A program made the position numbers and the translations under genes. Below, piece by piece: positions 1 through 10,209 of a stretch of DNA of 64,000 nucleotides. The DNA is from Saussurea involucrata. Lineage: Eukaryota > Streptophyta > Magnoliopsida > Asterales > Asteraceae. Under the pieces are notes generated by a model. It had not been told where the DNA came from and ran no database searches. It saw only the letters and a list, made by a program, of their open reading frames with translations. Positions within the stretch are counted from its first letter, which is position 1; every line of letters starts with the position of its first letter. The stretch lies in the NCBI GenBank assembly GCA_033807775.1, contig CM066315.1, positions 59,054,820-59,118,819 of the forward strand, read 5' to 3'.

Positions 1-1827
1 TGGGCACAACTGAAAGCGGCCTTCCTTCAGAAATTCTTTCCACCGGGAAGAACTGCTCAATTAATGGATGACATCACTCACTTCGCGCAATGGGATCAAG
101 AGACCTTATATGAAGCATGGGAGAGATACAAGGATATGATCAAGAAGTGCCCTCACCATGGATTACAAGGTTGGGTCATCATCCAGACTTTCTTTGGAGG
201 CCTTCACCCGCAGTTCAAGAATGACATCACAGCTGCAGCGGGTGGAGCATTAATGAACAAAACGTATGAAGAAGCTGTCGACTTGATCGAGAACTTAGCC
301 GAGCATAGCTACGCCACGCCACGATCTTCTATCATAAGGGTAGTGAGTGTTCAAGAGTCGGACGAGCTGAAAGAAATAAAAGCTCAACTAGCAGCAATCA
401 CGAACCATCTGAAAGGAGGCAGTCCACAAGAGCCCGAGCAAATTCAGTTCCTACAAAACCGGAACAATCAGCCGAGGAACGACCCGTTCTCGAATACCTA
501 TAATGAGGGGTGGAAGAAGCATCCGAATTTTTCATGGAGTCAACCCGGTCAACCACCACAAGGTAATAACTCTAACTCTTCCAATTCTTTTAATACTAAC
601 AATGTTTACCGTCCTCCAGGTTTCAACCAAAGGAATTTCAATGAAGGACAATCTAGGGAGAAGAAACCGGGGCTAGAAGACATGATGATGAAATTCATGA
701 ACAAGATGGATAGCACGGTTGGAGAGTTAGAGAGCACGGTGAATACGGTAAAAGCCGCAACCGATCAGAACACCGCATCCATCAAGATTCTCGAGAGACA
801 AGTGGGGCAGATTTCGGAAGCCCTACAAAACCGAGAACCCAGGAAATTTCCAAGTCAAACCGAAAGGACAAACCGGGAAGAATGTAATGCCATCTATCTG
901 AGAAGTGGCAAGGAGCTGAGTGGATACACAACACGAGAGCCTCCATCAAGGGAAACCGAGCCTAAAGAGAAAGAGGTTGAGATTGTAGATGTGGATGAGT
1001 TGGAGGCTGATGAAGAGGCGGTGATTGAAGAGAGCTCAAAGAGTGAAGAGAAAAAGAAGCAACCACCAATCAACCCGTCTGTACCACCACTACCATATCC
1101 GAATCGGGTGAAGGCACGCAAGGATGAGGAACAGTTCAATAAGTTCCTCGATGTCTTCAAGAAGCTACACATCAACATTCCATTCGCGGAGGCACTTGCT
1201 CAAATGCCGACCTACCTCAAGTTCATGAAGGAGATTCTATCCAAGAAGAGGGCGATCGATCACCAGTCCACCGTTGCACTTACTGAGGAGTGCAACACAA
1301 TTATTCAGAACAAGCTTCCCCCGAAGCTCAAAGATCCAGGGAGTTTTTCAATCCCTATTCAAATTGGGAAGTTTTCTTTTGATAAGGTATTATGTGATTT
1401 AGGAGCTAGTATTAACTTAATGCCTTTATCTGTTTTCAAGAAACTGGGATTGGGAGAAGTGCAGTCGACGTACATGACGCTCAAACTCGCGGATCGATCG
1501 ATCTTATACCCGTATGGAGTGGTAGAAGATGTGCTAATCAAGGTCGGCAAGTTCTACTTCTCGGTGGACTTCGTGGTGCTAGACGTCGATGAAGATGTAG
1601 AGGTCCCGCTCATTTTGGGGAGATCATTCTTGGCCACGAGCAGAGCGCTGATAGACATGGAAGAAGGTGAGATGACCTTCAGGGTTGGCGGCGAAAAGGT
1701 TATTTTCAAGATGTTTGAGAGTGGAAGGCGTAGAGACGGAGATGGCAAGGGAAAGCCAGATGAGGGAAAATCTGCGAAGAACCGCAAGTGTGGGCGATTC
1801 GATTCCGTGGATACTGAGCCAAGTTGA
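1..1827 (+). CDS. Gag-protease polyprotein, Athila type (5' partial)
   Basis: The frame is open from the first base and runs 609 codons to TGA at 1825-1827; the start codon lies outside the window. The first ~100 residues match the retrotransposon gag (capsid-like) domain, with motifs FPPGRTAQLMDDI and FFGGL. A Gln/Asn-rich linker and an acidic, charged stretch follow. The C-terminal ~150 residues are a retroviral-type aspartic protease: the active-site region reads CDLGASINLMPLS (near 1392-1430), and the second conserved strand reads VPLILGRSFLATSRALID (near 1605-1655). DLG in place of the usual D-S/T-G is common in Athila-type proteases. Capsid and processing roles follow from the family. 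No RT follows in frame, so replication would need partner proteins. Confidence 0.88.
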   Translation, partial: WAQLKAAFLQKFFPPGRTAQLMDDITHFAQWDQETLYEAWERYKDMIKKCPHHGLQGWVIIQTFFGGLHPQFKNDITAAAGGALMNKTYEEAVDLIENLAEHSYATPRSSIIRVVSVQESDELKEIKAQLAAITNHLKGGSPQEPEQIQFLQNRNNQPRNDPFSNTYNEGWKKHPNFSWSQPGQPPQGNNSNSSNSFNTNNVYRPPGFNQRNFNEGQSREKKPGLEDMMMKFMNKMDSTVGELESTVNTVKAATDQNTASIKILERQVGQISEALQNREPRKFPSQTERTNREECNAIYLRSGKELSGYTTREPPSRETEPKEKEVEIVDVDELEADEEAVIEESSKSEEKKKQPPINPSVPPLPYPNRVKARKDEEQFNKFLDVFKKLHINIPFAEALAQMPTYLKFMKEILSKKRAIDHQSTVALTEECNTIIQNKLPPKLKDPGSFSIPIQIGKFSFDKVLCDLGASINLMPLSVFKKLGLGEVQSTYMTLKLADRSILYPYGVVEDVLIKVGKFYFSVDFVVLDVDEDVEVPLILGRSFLATSRALIDMEEGEMTFRVGGEKVIFKMFESGRRRDGDGKGKPDEGKSAKNRKCGRFDSVDTEPS

Positions 1828-2371
1828 GATCCACATAGTCGTGCCACGACTTTAACTACGGCGCTGGGTGGGAGGCAACCCACCGAGGTTAGTTTTCTTT
1901 TTAATTTTCAGTTTTTGAGTGTGTTCTTAGTTACGAAAAACAATAAAAATGAAAAAAAACGAAAAATCAAAAAAATTGCTGAAACAAGGACTTACGCGGC
2001 TTGTGCCGCGACCTACAAACCGCACGCCAAGTCGCGGGGTGTCCTGTTTGCTTTCTGGAACAGTGGGTTACGCGGCTTGTGCCGCGGTTTCTAAACCGCG
2101 CGCCAAACCGCGCGACTCCCCTGTTTTTGTTTCCGTGTTGTGTTTTCTTTTCCTGTTTTGTGTGTTTCGTTGTTTTGCTTTCTGTCGTTTTTTGTTTTGT
2201 TCCTTTTGTGTCTACCTTCTCTCGCTCCATTTTCTCCGACATCTCTCGTTCGTGATTGCTCAACCTTTTCTAGAGAATCTTCTCCGTCCGGGCAAACAGG
2301 TATGTTATAAACGCTGTAGTTAACGAGTGGTGTATGATGTTTTGTGTTCCTATTAGTTAACGAGATGCAAC

Positions 2372-2509
2372 AAACCTAAGTTTCACTTAGGTTTGGGGTG
2401 CATCAATTTTTAAACAATCTACACACTCATTTTTTATCCTGTGCAAACCTCGGTTTCACCGAGGTTTGGGTTGGCTTTGTTTGACAAACCTAGGCCACGA
2501 CCTAGGTTT
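2372..2509 (+). repeat. Three consecutive hairpins with covarying stems
   Basis: Perfect inverted repeats lie at 2372-2394 (arms AAACCTAAGT/ACTTAGGTTT, loop TTC), 2445-2467 (AAACCTCGGT/ACCGAGGTTT, loop TTC) and 2486-2509 (AAACCTAGG/CCTAGGTTT, 6-nt loop). The outer AAACCT..AGGTTT pairs are constant, while the inner pairs differ but stay complementary. Each is followed by a G-rich run (GGGGTG or GGGTTG). Confidence 0.75.
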
Positions 2510-4020
2510 GGGGTGGCCATGTTTTTGAAAATGCTAGAATAGCTCTTTGTTGCTTCATGTTATACCATGTCTTGCCTGTCTAATACCTGTAATAACCGCA
2601 CAACGATACTTGTCTTAGTATCGCCTACGCCGACACTTGCACATTGGGGACAATGTGTGGGTAAGGTTTGGGGTTGCCCAATCGGGCCCACGTTATGCAC
2701 GTAGATTTCCTGCACTTCTGAGTACCTAGATCACGTTAGCTAAAAAAAATTGTTTTGAATGATTGAGACCGACTATTATGGGGAGAATCTCGTGAAAGTA
2801 ACGTGACCATTAGGGAAGGACTGGGAAAGGACATGACTAGGGACATTAGTGGAGACCACCCATTAGTGAGATTTGAGCCTAAAAGACGTTATTCATTTCG
2901 AGGGATTCATACACATATACACTGTTTCGAGTTCCTTGTCGTGAATATAGAATGATCTCGCTATATTATTGCATTGAGTAGAAAAGACGACCATCGGGAT
3001 ATTAGGTAAGGGTGTAGTAGACCATTTCGTGTGGACCTTAAGAGATGATTCCAGGCATAGTGTGTTTGTTTAACCCTGTTTTTATCTATCGTACCCTTTT
3101 ACCCATTTGTGTGTAACCATAACCCCGTTGTAGCCAAACACTCACCATGTTCATTCCAGACCCACCTTTAAACCCGAGCCAAAAGCCTTAGCCAATCTTA
3201 TCCGAAAGTGTGTCAAACAGAGGCGGTAATGAACTGCAAAGATAGAGCGGAAAAGAAATAGTATGGGCTAGTTATGGAAATAGATAGAAAAGAGGGCCAA
3301 TGCAGCCCCAATTGAATAAAGAGGACCAATGAAGTCCCCAAAAAAAATTTAAAATAAAAAAATACAGTTAGTTAAATAGTGATTATAGCAGCTAAATAAG
3401 AAAGTCAAAGCGACTCCAATAGTGAAAACGAAGGCCAGATGATAGAATCAAAACCAGAAAAGTTCAGAACTGTTACTGATTGACACGCCGAGGATTTTTG
3501 TTCCTTTTTACCCTTCATTCCTTAGCCAGTACCCTAGCCCCGTTACAACCCTTGTAAAGACCTGGATGATCTTCTGGAAAATGTGATTAGGGTATACGAC
3601 CACCTTTACTGATAGTCCCTGTCTTGCTACTTGATTCCTTTCTGAGATCAATTTTTGGACATTTGTGCGCCTTTCATTAGAGTTGTCATGCAATATTTGA
3701 GTATTCTTGTACATAACTTCCTAACATGACAACACGTGCGATAACCTAGGTTCGAGCGAAATGAGAGAATTCCGTGAGGTAGGGTCGAGGCGAAATGTTT
3801 TCCCTAGTATGTATGGACCTAGTACGACCTTAATGGAAACGGAGCAGTCACGAGTTCAACTTACAATGGAAGGTCATAGATTAAACAGAATAAAGATGAG
3901 GCTAGGATGAGATAAGCATTCACGGGTATGGGAAATCACCATTGCATCACGTTCTACCGATTGTGAGTTGTGCAGTTATTATTTCACTGATATATGCTTT
4001 TATTCTATTTTATCGCTGAT

Positions 4021-4056
4021 TTGCTTGGGGACAAGCAACGCTCGGTTTGGGGTTGT
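4021..4056 (+). promoter_or_regulatory. Hairpin and polypurine tract next to the Athila 3' LTR
   Basis: A perfect 7-bp stem TTGCTTG/CAAGCAA with loop GGGA (4021-4038) is followed by the purine-rich GGTTTGGGG (4044-4052) and then the LTR start at 4057. Purine tracts in this position prime plus-strand DNA synthesis; that role is inferred from position. Confidence 0.55.
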
Positions 4057-5248
4057 TGATAACGCCACTTTTTGGCGTTATTTTCAGTGCTCAAACCAAT
4101 GAGATTGGCTTGTATTTAAGCAAAGAGGCGGAATTTTATGGTTTATCTAGTGGAATGTGCAGGTAATCTTAAAGGAAAGCAATCATCGAGAAAAGAAGTG
4201 AAAAAGAGCCTAAAAAGAGTCCAAAACGAAGCCAATGGAAGCCCAATACCCGCGCCCGAACCAGGACCCAAAACCGCGAACCAAACCGCGGCACACACTG
4301 TTCCACGCCGTGCGGTTTGGTGGCGCGCAGTTTGCAAACCACGGCCCTTGGGGAGATTTCTGGAGACTTTTCACATCTTTTGGAGCCACGAGAGAGGATC
4401 AAACGAGGAGTAATTCACGACGCGACGCGGATTAGAGCCGGGAAAAAGGGAGTTTATCACTACATCTTTCACGTTCACATTAATCATGTTTACATACAGT
4501 TTTTCATCCCCTTTTCTTGTGTTTTTGTCCCCCAACATCATAAACTAATCTTTAGATGTTGGGAGTTGGAATGAATTCGATTTTAGTGTACAAACATGTG
4601 ATTAGTGACTTTTATCAGTTTTTCTTATTTTAATGAAGCATGTGATTTCGTTTTTAATGCTTTTGTGAATTTGACCAATTTACATTTGATTTGTTATGAA
4701 TAATTAAGTTCGAGAGAATTAATTGTTAATCTAGAACTAAGAAATTGCACGCCTAAGGTGAGAAAGGAGATAGAGATATTCCGAGTAAGCTTTAGTCCCG
4801 TTAAAATCTTGAGCTTAATGTGTTTTGAATTCCATAGGTGAGATCGAGAGATATAACTTGTGATTTTCAAGATAAAACCCGTTGTTGCTTGAAAGAGAAC
4901 AACGGTGATTTTTACAAGATTGGGTATTCATTATACGGAATAACTGGTAATTGTTGCGAGTCAAGTGTTTGTATACGAAGGTCTTAGGATTTCCAACCCT
5001 CAACTGTTTTCTCTATCTGAAGTTCTTAAGTTGTTTACTGTTTGTGTGTTTGATTTAGTTTTGTTTGCAATTAAGTAGTTTATAAACCAACCTCTCAGAA
5101 TTGCGACGTTCAGTTAATAGTTTTTATAGTAATTGTGATACTCAGTTCCTAGTTCCTGTGGATTCGATACTCGTACTTCCGTACGTATTACTTGATTTCG
5201 ACACCGTACACTTGCGGTTAGATTTAGGGGGGTGATACCCGCCTATCA
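4057..5248 (+). repeat. 3' LTR of the Athila-like element (1192 bp)
   Basis: Boundaries are set by TGATA..TATCA ends, the purine tract just upstream and the abrupt change to copia gag sequence downstream. A TATA-like box lies near its 5' end. A GC-rich block at about 4250-4350 repeats the CCGCG/GGTTTG motif seen in the internal tail. The partner LTR is outside the window, so LTR divergence cannot be measured. Confidence 0.75.
4096..4120 (+). promoter_or_regulatory. LTR promoter: inverted CCAAT boxes and TATA-like box
   Basis: CCAAT (4096-4100) and its reverse complement ATTGG (4104-4108) are separated by GAG and sit 4 bp before TATTTAAG (4113-4120). The spacing is compact, but the set resembles a plant Pol II core promoter. 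Function is inferred. Confidence 0.45.
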
Positions 5249-5967
5249 ATACTCTAGAACCTACCAACGATCATTCCATGCTTAAGTTTGGAATGTTCGT
5301 GTCCTCTATCCCTGACACTTCCTCATCTCAGTGTTCCTCTTAAAAAACTCCTATCCCTGAGGAAAAACCTACCTTTATCCCTAAAGGTAAAGGCAAAGAA
5401 AAAGTTTTCAACCAAAAATCTCATAAGGGTATCTTTGTACCTAAGCTGAATGCTTCTAAAGCTTCAGTAACTTATCCCTCTACTTCTAAGAACAAGATCC
5501 CTGGATTCATTCAGCGATCTACTCCTAGAATCAGAGTGGATATTATTGGTAAGAAATCTGAAGAACTGATTGGTCCTCCCATTTCCAATGCCAAAGGTAA
5601 ACTTGGTGCTGGCCCTGCTCATTTAAAATTAACGGCTCATCATGCAAATGGTCCTAAAGCTACTTTTAGCTATAGGAAATGTTATCACTGTGGACTTACA
5701 AATCATATTGCTAGTAAGTGCCCCACAACCAACAAAGCTAAAAAGTTAGCTAAGGTGAAGATCAATGGCCCCAAGGCAAAGAAGACCATTCCTGGTGCAA
5801 ATCGGGTTAAGGTGAAATCTACCACTGAGGTTAAGAAATTAACCAAAGTGAAGAATAGTTCAGAAGCTGAATCTTCAAATGCTGCGAAGATTGCTGAACC
5901 TTCCACTTCCTCTACCACCACTGACAAGTGTAGGCCCATGGTAAAATGGGTGCCCAAGTCAAACTAA
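5249..5967 (+). pseudogene. Copia Gag C-terminal part with CCHC zinc knuckle (truncated)
   Basis: Truncated at its 5' side by the Athila LTR. In the main frame a TAA at 5341-5343 is followed by an open stretch to TAA at 5965-5967. It contains one zinc knuckle, CYHCGLTNHIASKC (near 5680-5721), which would bind retroelement RNA, within a lysine-rich tail. The frame has no ATG near its beginning, which fits a truncated internal part of gag rather than a gene start. Confidence 0.82.
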
Positions 5968-5988
5968 TCTTCCTTTGTTATGCAGGTT

Positions 5989-8900
5989 AAAAAGGGTATC
6001 TAGTATCTCGATAGCGGATGCTCTAGACACATGACTGGAAAGAAAAACCTGCTCACTGAATACAAGGAAGAGAAGGGTCCCTCAGTGACCTTCGGTGGAA
6101 ACGGAAAAGGCCATACCCGAGGGTTCGGTGTACTCTCTAATGGTACAACAACCTTCAGAAGAGTCGCATATGTTGAAGGACTGAAGCATAATCTTCTTAG
6201 CATCAGTCAGCTGTGTGACAAGGATAACAAAGTGATTTTCACTAAGGAATCCTGCTTTGTCACTGACAAAAAGGAGAAGATAGCTCTCAGCGGATACCGC
6301 ATGGAAAATGTTTATGTTATAAACATGGACTCTACAACCACTGAGAACTCCTGTTTCTTCTCAAAAGCCTCGTCTGATGTCAACTGGCTATGGCATAAGA
6401 GGCTCTCTCATCTAAACTTCAAGACACTGAATACTCTTTCTTCTAAAGAGTTGGTTACTGGTTTACCTCAACAATCATACTCTAAGGAGTCTCTATGTTC
6501 AGCGTGTGAGAAAGGGAAACAAACCAAGGCAAGATTCAAATCTAAGCAAGTTTCCTCAGTGTCATCTCCTCTACAACTTCTCCATATGGATTTGTTTGGC
6601 CCTGTTAACAAACAATCCATCGCTGGAAAGAAATATACATTGGTCATAGTTGATGAATTCTCTCGCTATACCTGGGTAATGTTTTTCCGTTCTAAGAGTG
6701 ACACCCCTGAAGAACTCATCACTTTTGTCAGGAAAATGGAAGTCCTGAACAACATGACCGTTCGCTCAATAAGGAGTGATCATGGGACTGAATTCAAAAA
6801 CAGTTCTCTTGATTCCTTCTTTGAAAGCAAGGGTATTTCTCACAAATTTTCCCCAGTAAGAACACCGCAACAAAATGGAGTCACTGAAAGAAGAAATCGA
6901 ACTATCATCGAAGCTGCACGTTCAATGCCCAGCGATTCTCATCTACCTACTCAGTTTTGGGCAGAAGCTGTCAACACTGCGTGTTTTACTCAAAATAGGT
7001 CGCTGATTGTCAAAAGATTCAAGAAGACAACCTATGAACTCTTCCATGGGAGAAAGCCTTCAATTAGCTTTCTTCACATCTTTGGATGTCAGTGTTTCAT
7101 ACTGAACAACAGAGATGCCCTTGGAAAGTTTGATCCTAAGGCTGATGATGGAATTTTTCTTGGATACTCCTCAGTCTCCAAAGCCTTCAGAGTCTTCAAT
7201 CGTAGAAGACAAACTGTAGAAGAAACAATTCACGTCACTTTTGACGAATCCCGTTCAGCGAACTCTAGACCTTCTGCTGATACTGAAGAACTGAATCAAT
7301 GGATGTTTTCTCATTTTGGTGATTTAGAAGATGTTCCCACTCCACCATCTCATACTCATCCCGCTGAAGATGATGATCCTACTATCATCCCAAGCATGCA
7401 GACTAGTGAAGCTGAAACATCATGGGTCTCAGTTGTTCCTCTAAACACCATGCCTTCCTCTGAACCTTCTATCTCAGACATACCATCTACTTCTCAGCAA
7501 TCAGTGAATGAAATGACATCTGAACCTCTTCCTCTCTTGGCTGATATACCAGAAGTTGCTGAAGCCTCATCTTCAGCTCCTCCAGAAGTTCAAATTGAGT
7601 CAGCGACTTATGCTTCGGCTTAGCGATGGACTATCAATCACCCCATTGATCAAATTCTTGGTGATCCAAACGCTGGTGTTCAGACTCGACGAAGTGCAGG
7701 TAACATTTGTTTATTTGTTAACTTTATTTCTCTGATTGAACCAAAGAAAACAGATGATGCCCTCAGAGATCCAAACTGGGTCAGCGCTAAGAAGAGCTGA
7801 CAAAATTCGAAAGAAACAAAGTTTGGAAGCTTGTTCCTAGACCATCCGACAAGTCAGCGATAGGCACTAAATGGGTCTATCGAAACAAGTTGTATGAACA
7901 TGGAACTGTAACCCGCAACAAGGCTCGTCTTGTTGCTTAGGGATACAGACAAGAGGAAGGTATAGATTATGACGAAACATTCGCCCCAGTGGCAAGACTA
8001 GAAGCTATTCGTCTATTCTTAGCTTACACTGTACACAAGGACTTCAAGGTTTATCAAATGGATGTTAAATCAGCATTCCTTAATGGAAAGCTGAACGAAG
8101 AAGTCTACGTGGAACAACCTCCAGGATTCACAGATCCTAAGCATCGAGGTTATGTTTATAAACTGGATAAGGCACTTTATGGCTTAAAGCAAGCTCCTCG
8201 TGCATGGTATGACACTCTCTCCTCTTATCTCCAAATCAAAAAAATTGAGCGAGGTAAAATTGATAAAACTCTATTTTTCAGGAAAGTAAAAGGTCATATT
8301 ATTCTTGTTCAAATATATGTTGATGATATTATATTTGGTTCCACTAACCCTGACCTTTGTACTCGTTTCGCTGATAGAATGAAAGCAGAATATAAAATGA
8401 GTATGATGGGTGAACTAACATATTTCCTAGGTAAAATGTATTAAAGGAAAAAGGAACTTTTATTCACCAAGGAAAATATATTAAAGACATGTTGAAGAAA
8501 TTTGATTTAACTCAGAGTTCAGCTATGAAAACCCCTATGGCTCCACCGCTGACACTAAACAAGGATCCTTCTGGAAAACCTGTTAATGTCACGATGTACC
8601 GTGGGATGATCGACTCTCTTAGGTATCTTACAGCTAGCCGACCTGATATTATGTATGCAACCTGTTTGTGTGCACGATATCAAGCTGAACCTAAGGAATC
8701 TCATTTGATCGTTGTAAAACGAATATTTCGTTACCTTAAGGGTACTCCTAACCTAGGTCTTTGGTATCCCAAAGACTCAGGGTTTGATCTAATCGCCTAT
8801 TCAGATAGTGATTTTGCAGGATGCAAATTGGATAGGAAAAGCACCACAGGAGGCTGTCAGCTCCTGGGTGGAAAGCTGGTGAGTTGGACAAGTAAAAAGA

Positions 8901-9274
8901 AAAACTCAGTGTCCACCTCAACTGCTGAAGTTGAGTATGTAGTTGTTGGAAGTTGTTGTTCTCAGGTCTTGTGGATGAGAAATCAACTACTGGACTATGA
9001 CCTTCAGCTCTCAAAAATTCCAATCTATTGCGACAACACTAGTGCCATCGCTATAGCCAACAATCCAGTGCTACACTCAAAAACCAAACACATCAAAATC
9101 AGGTATCATTTTATCAGAGATCATGTGATGAATGGTGATATAGAACTTCATTTTATCCCAACTGACTTTCAGTTAGCTGATATGTTCACCAAACCTCTTG
9201 ATGAGACAAGATTTAACTTTCTCATCAGCGAGCTTGGAATGTTGAACTTAAAATCTTCAGCGGTTCACATTTGA
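5989..9274 (+). pseudogene. Copia Pol remnant: protease, integrase, RT, RNase H
   Basis: Protease motif YLDSGCSRHMTG begins just after an in-frame TAG at 6001-6003. The longest open piece (6031-7623) holds the GAG-pre-integrase region (HKRLSHLNF) and the integrase core with all three acidic residues, in HMDLFGP, RSDHGTEF and NGVTERRNR. A TAG follows at 7621-7623. RT pieces lie at 7989-8444 (VYQMDVKSAFLNG, and YVDDIIFGS with the catalytic Asp pair) and RNase H at 8489-9274 (AYSDSDFAG, STAEVEY, IYCDNTSAI). A further TAG in LVA*GYRQ (about 7938) and frameshifts near 7790 and 8440 break it. Several stops look like CAG-to-TAG or TGG-to-TAG changes. The product would be non-functional. Confidence 0.92.
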
Positions 9275-9700
9275 TCAGGGATAAGACAAACTTGTATAAC
9301 CCTATCTATCACCCTCTCTCTGAACAAAATTGATTCGTTGATATCAAGGTATGTTCTTTCTTACTCGCTGACGTTCGCCTATGAATGCAAGATTTCAAAA
9401 CAAATTGCATCGCTGAATATCTCTTCCTTTCAGCGATACTTTAAAAGTTCTAACACTAACACTGATACTTCTATTCAGTGCTTCTATCTTTTTCAAAATG
9501 TCCATGAGTTTTTCAAAAACCTCAGAGACACTTTAAAATATGAAAGGACGTTTGTGACGTCATCACAGCGGATAAACCATGGCACGCTTTCTCTGACACG
9601 TTCGCTCGTTTCGTCTTCCTTGTCCAATCAAATTCAAGGGACATGTCCGTGTCATCATGAAAAACTTTCCCGCTCACAGTTTCTCTCTCTCTACTCTCAC
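9275..9700 (+). other. Spacer between copia pol and the third-ORF promoter region
   Basis: No frame here resembles a known protein; the 147-aa frame over 9338-9781 is not convincing. The motif CAGCGA/TCGCTGA recurs, as in the LTR. A pyrimidine patch (TTTCTCTCTCTCTACTCTC, about 9680-9699) leads directly into a TATA box. Confidence 0.5.
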
Positions 9701-9708
9701 TATATAAA
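9680..9708 (+). promoter_or_regulatory. Internal promoter-like element (pyrimidine patch and TATATAAA)
   Basis: A CT-rich patch is followed by TATATAAA at 9701-9708, about 500 bp upstream of the ATG of the third ORF. This is the layout of a plant Pol II core promoter. It could drive a separate transcript for the third ORF, but no expression data are available here. Confidence 0.45.
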
Positions 9709-9825
9709 CCCATTGCGTTTATATTTTTACCATTTACGCGAACATCATCTCTCTCAAAGCAAGAACATTGTTGCATTTTGAACTCAATTTTCTCCAGAAA
9801 CTGTTCTTCATCTTCAACAACTAAG

Positions 9826-10207
9826 GTTAATATTCTTGTTATTTACCTTTTATCAACTTGTTTTTGATCTTATTCTTGTTTTGAAAAGATCAAACAAAAG
9901 AACTTTCTAAAATGAAATCATTTCTCTTCATGATTTTATGAACACAATCTTCATGATTGTTCTTCAAGTTTAAAACTAAAATCTTAAACATGTATCTTCA
10001 TATGTTTTTCCAGAATCCCTTCTTTTAAAGGAAACTGGAAAACAAGTTTACTCACTATGTTTTGTACTTCTTTTCAAAACTAGAAAAACCCTAATTTCTA
10101 TTTCTTCCTCTAAATAGAAATTACAAAACCCTAAAACCCCTTTTTGGAACTTTATTCATTTTAAGATACTTATGTTCATATTCTTCATTCTTATATTATA
10201 TAAACAG
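9826..10207 (+). other. Predicted leader intron of the third ORF
   Basis: Donor AAG|GTTAAT at 9825/9826 and acceptor ATAAACAG|AA ending at 10207, only two bases before the ATG at 10210. The segment is 382 nt and T-rich, as plant introns are, and follows a short CT/A-rich leader. The prediction rests on splice-site look and position only. Confidence 0.4.
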
Positions 10208-10209
10208 AA

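Larger units (their letters stand above)
1828..4056 (+). other. Non-coding 3' internal region of the Athila-like element
   Basis: About 2.2 kb between the protease stop and the LTR. No frame looks like an envelope or other known domain; the 124-aa frame at 1949-2323 is low-complexity and not convincing. GC-rich copies of a CGCGGTTT/AAACCGCG motif lie at about 1995-2120. Three look-alike hairpins lie at 2372-2509. Hairpins with a GGGA loop lie at 2640-2657 and 4021-4038. The rest (2660-4020) shows no structure I can name. Confidence 0.65.
1..5248 (+). mobile_element. Athila-like Ty3/gypsy element, 3' part (5' end outside window)
   Basis: The segment holds gag-protease coding sequence, a long non-coding tail and one LTR that starts TGATAACGCC and ends CGCCTATCA. 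The left part of the element lies outside the window. Reverse transcriptase, RNase H and integrase are absent: the protease frame stops at 1827 and is followed at once by a tract of the kind found after pol in Athila elements (GGGAGGCAACCC near 1870). This is therefore an internally deleted, non-autonomous copy. It ends abruptly against copia gag sequence at 5249, so it probably inserted into that copia element. The expected target duplication (ATACT at 5249-5253) cannot be checked. Confidence 0.8.

Noticed and set aside
1949..2323. 124-aa frame after the Athila protease
   Set aside because: Phe/Cys-rich low-complexity translation of a T-rich stretch, with overlapping frames on both strands. 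No domain, no evidence of coding.
9338..9781. 147-aa frame between copia pol and the third ORF
   Set aside because: Covers the TATA region and leader. No similarity recognised; better explained as regulatory spacer.
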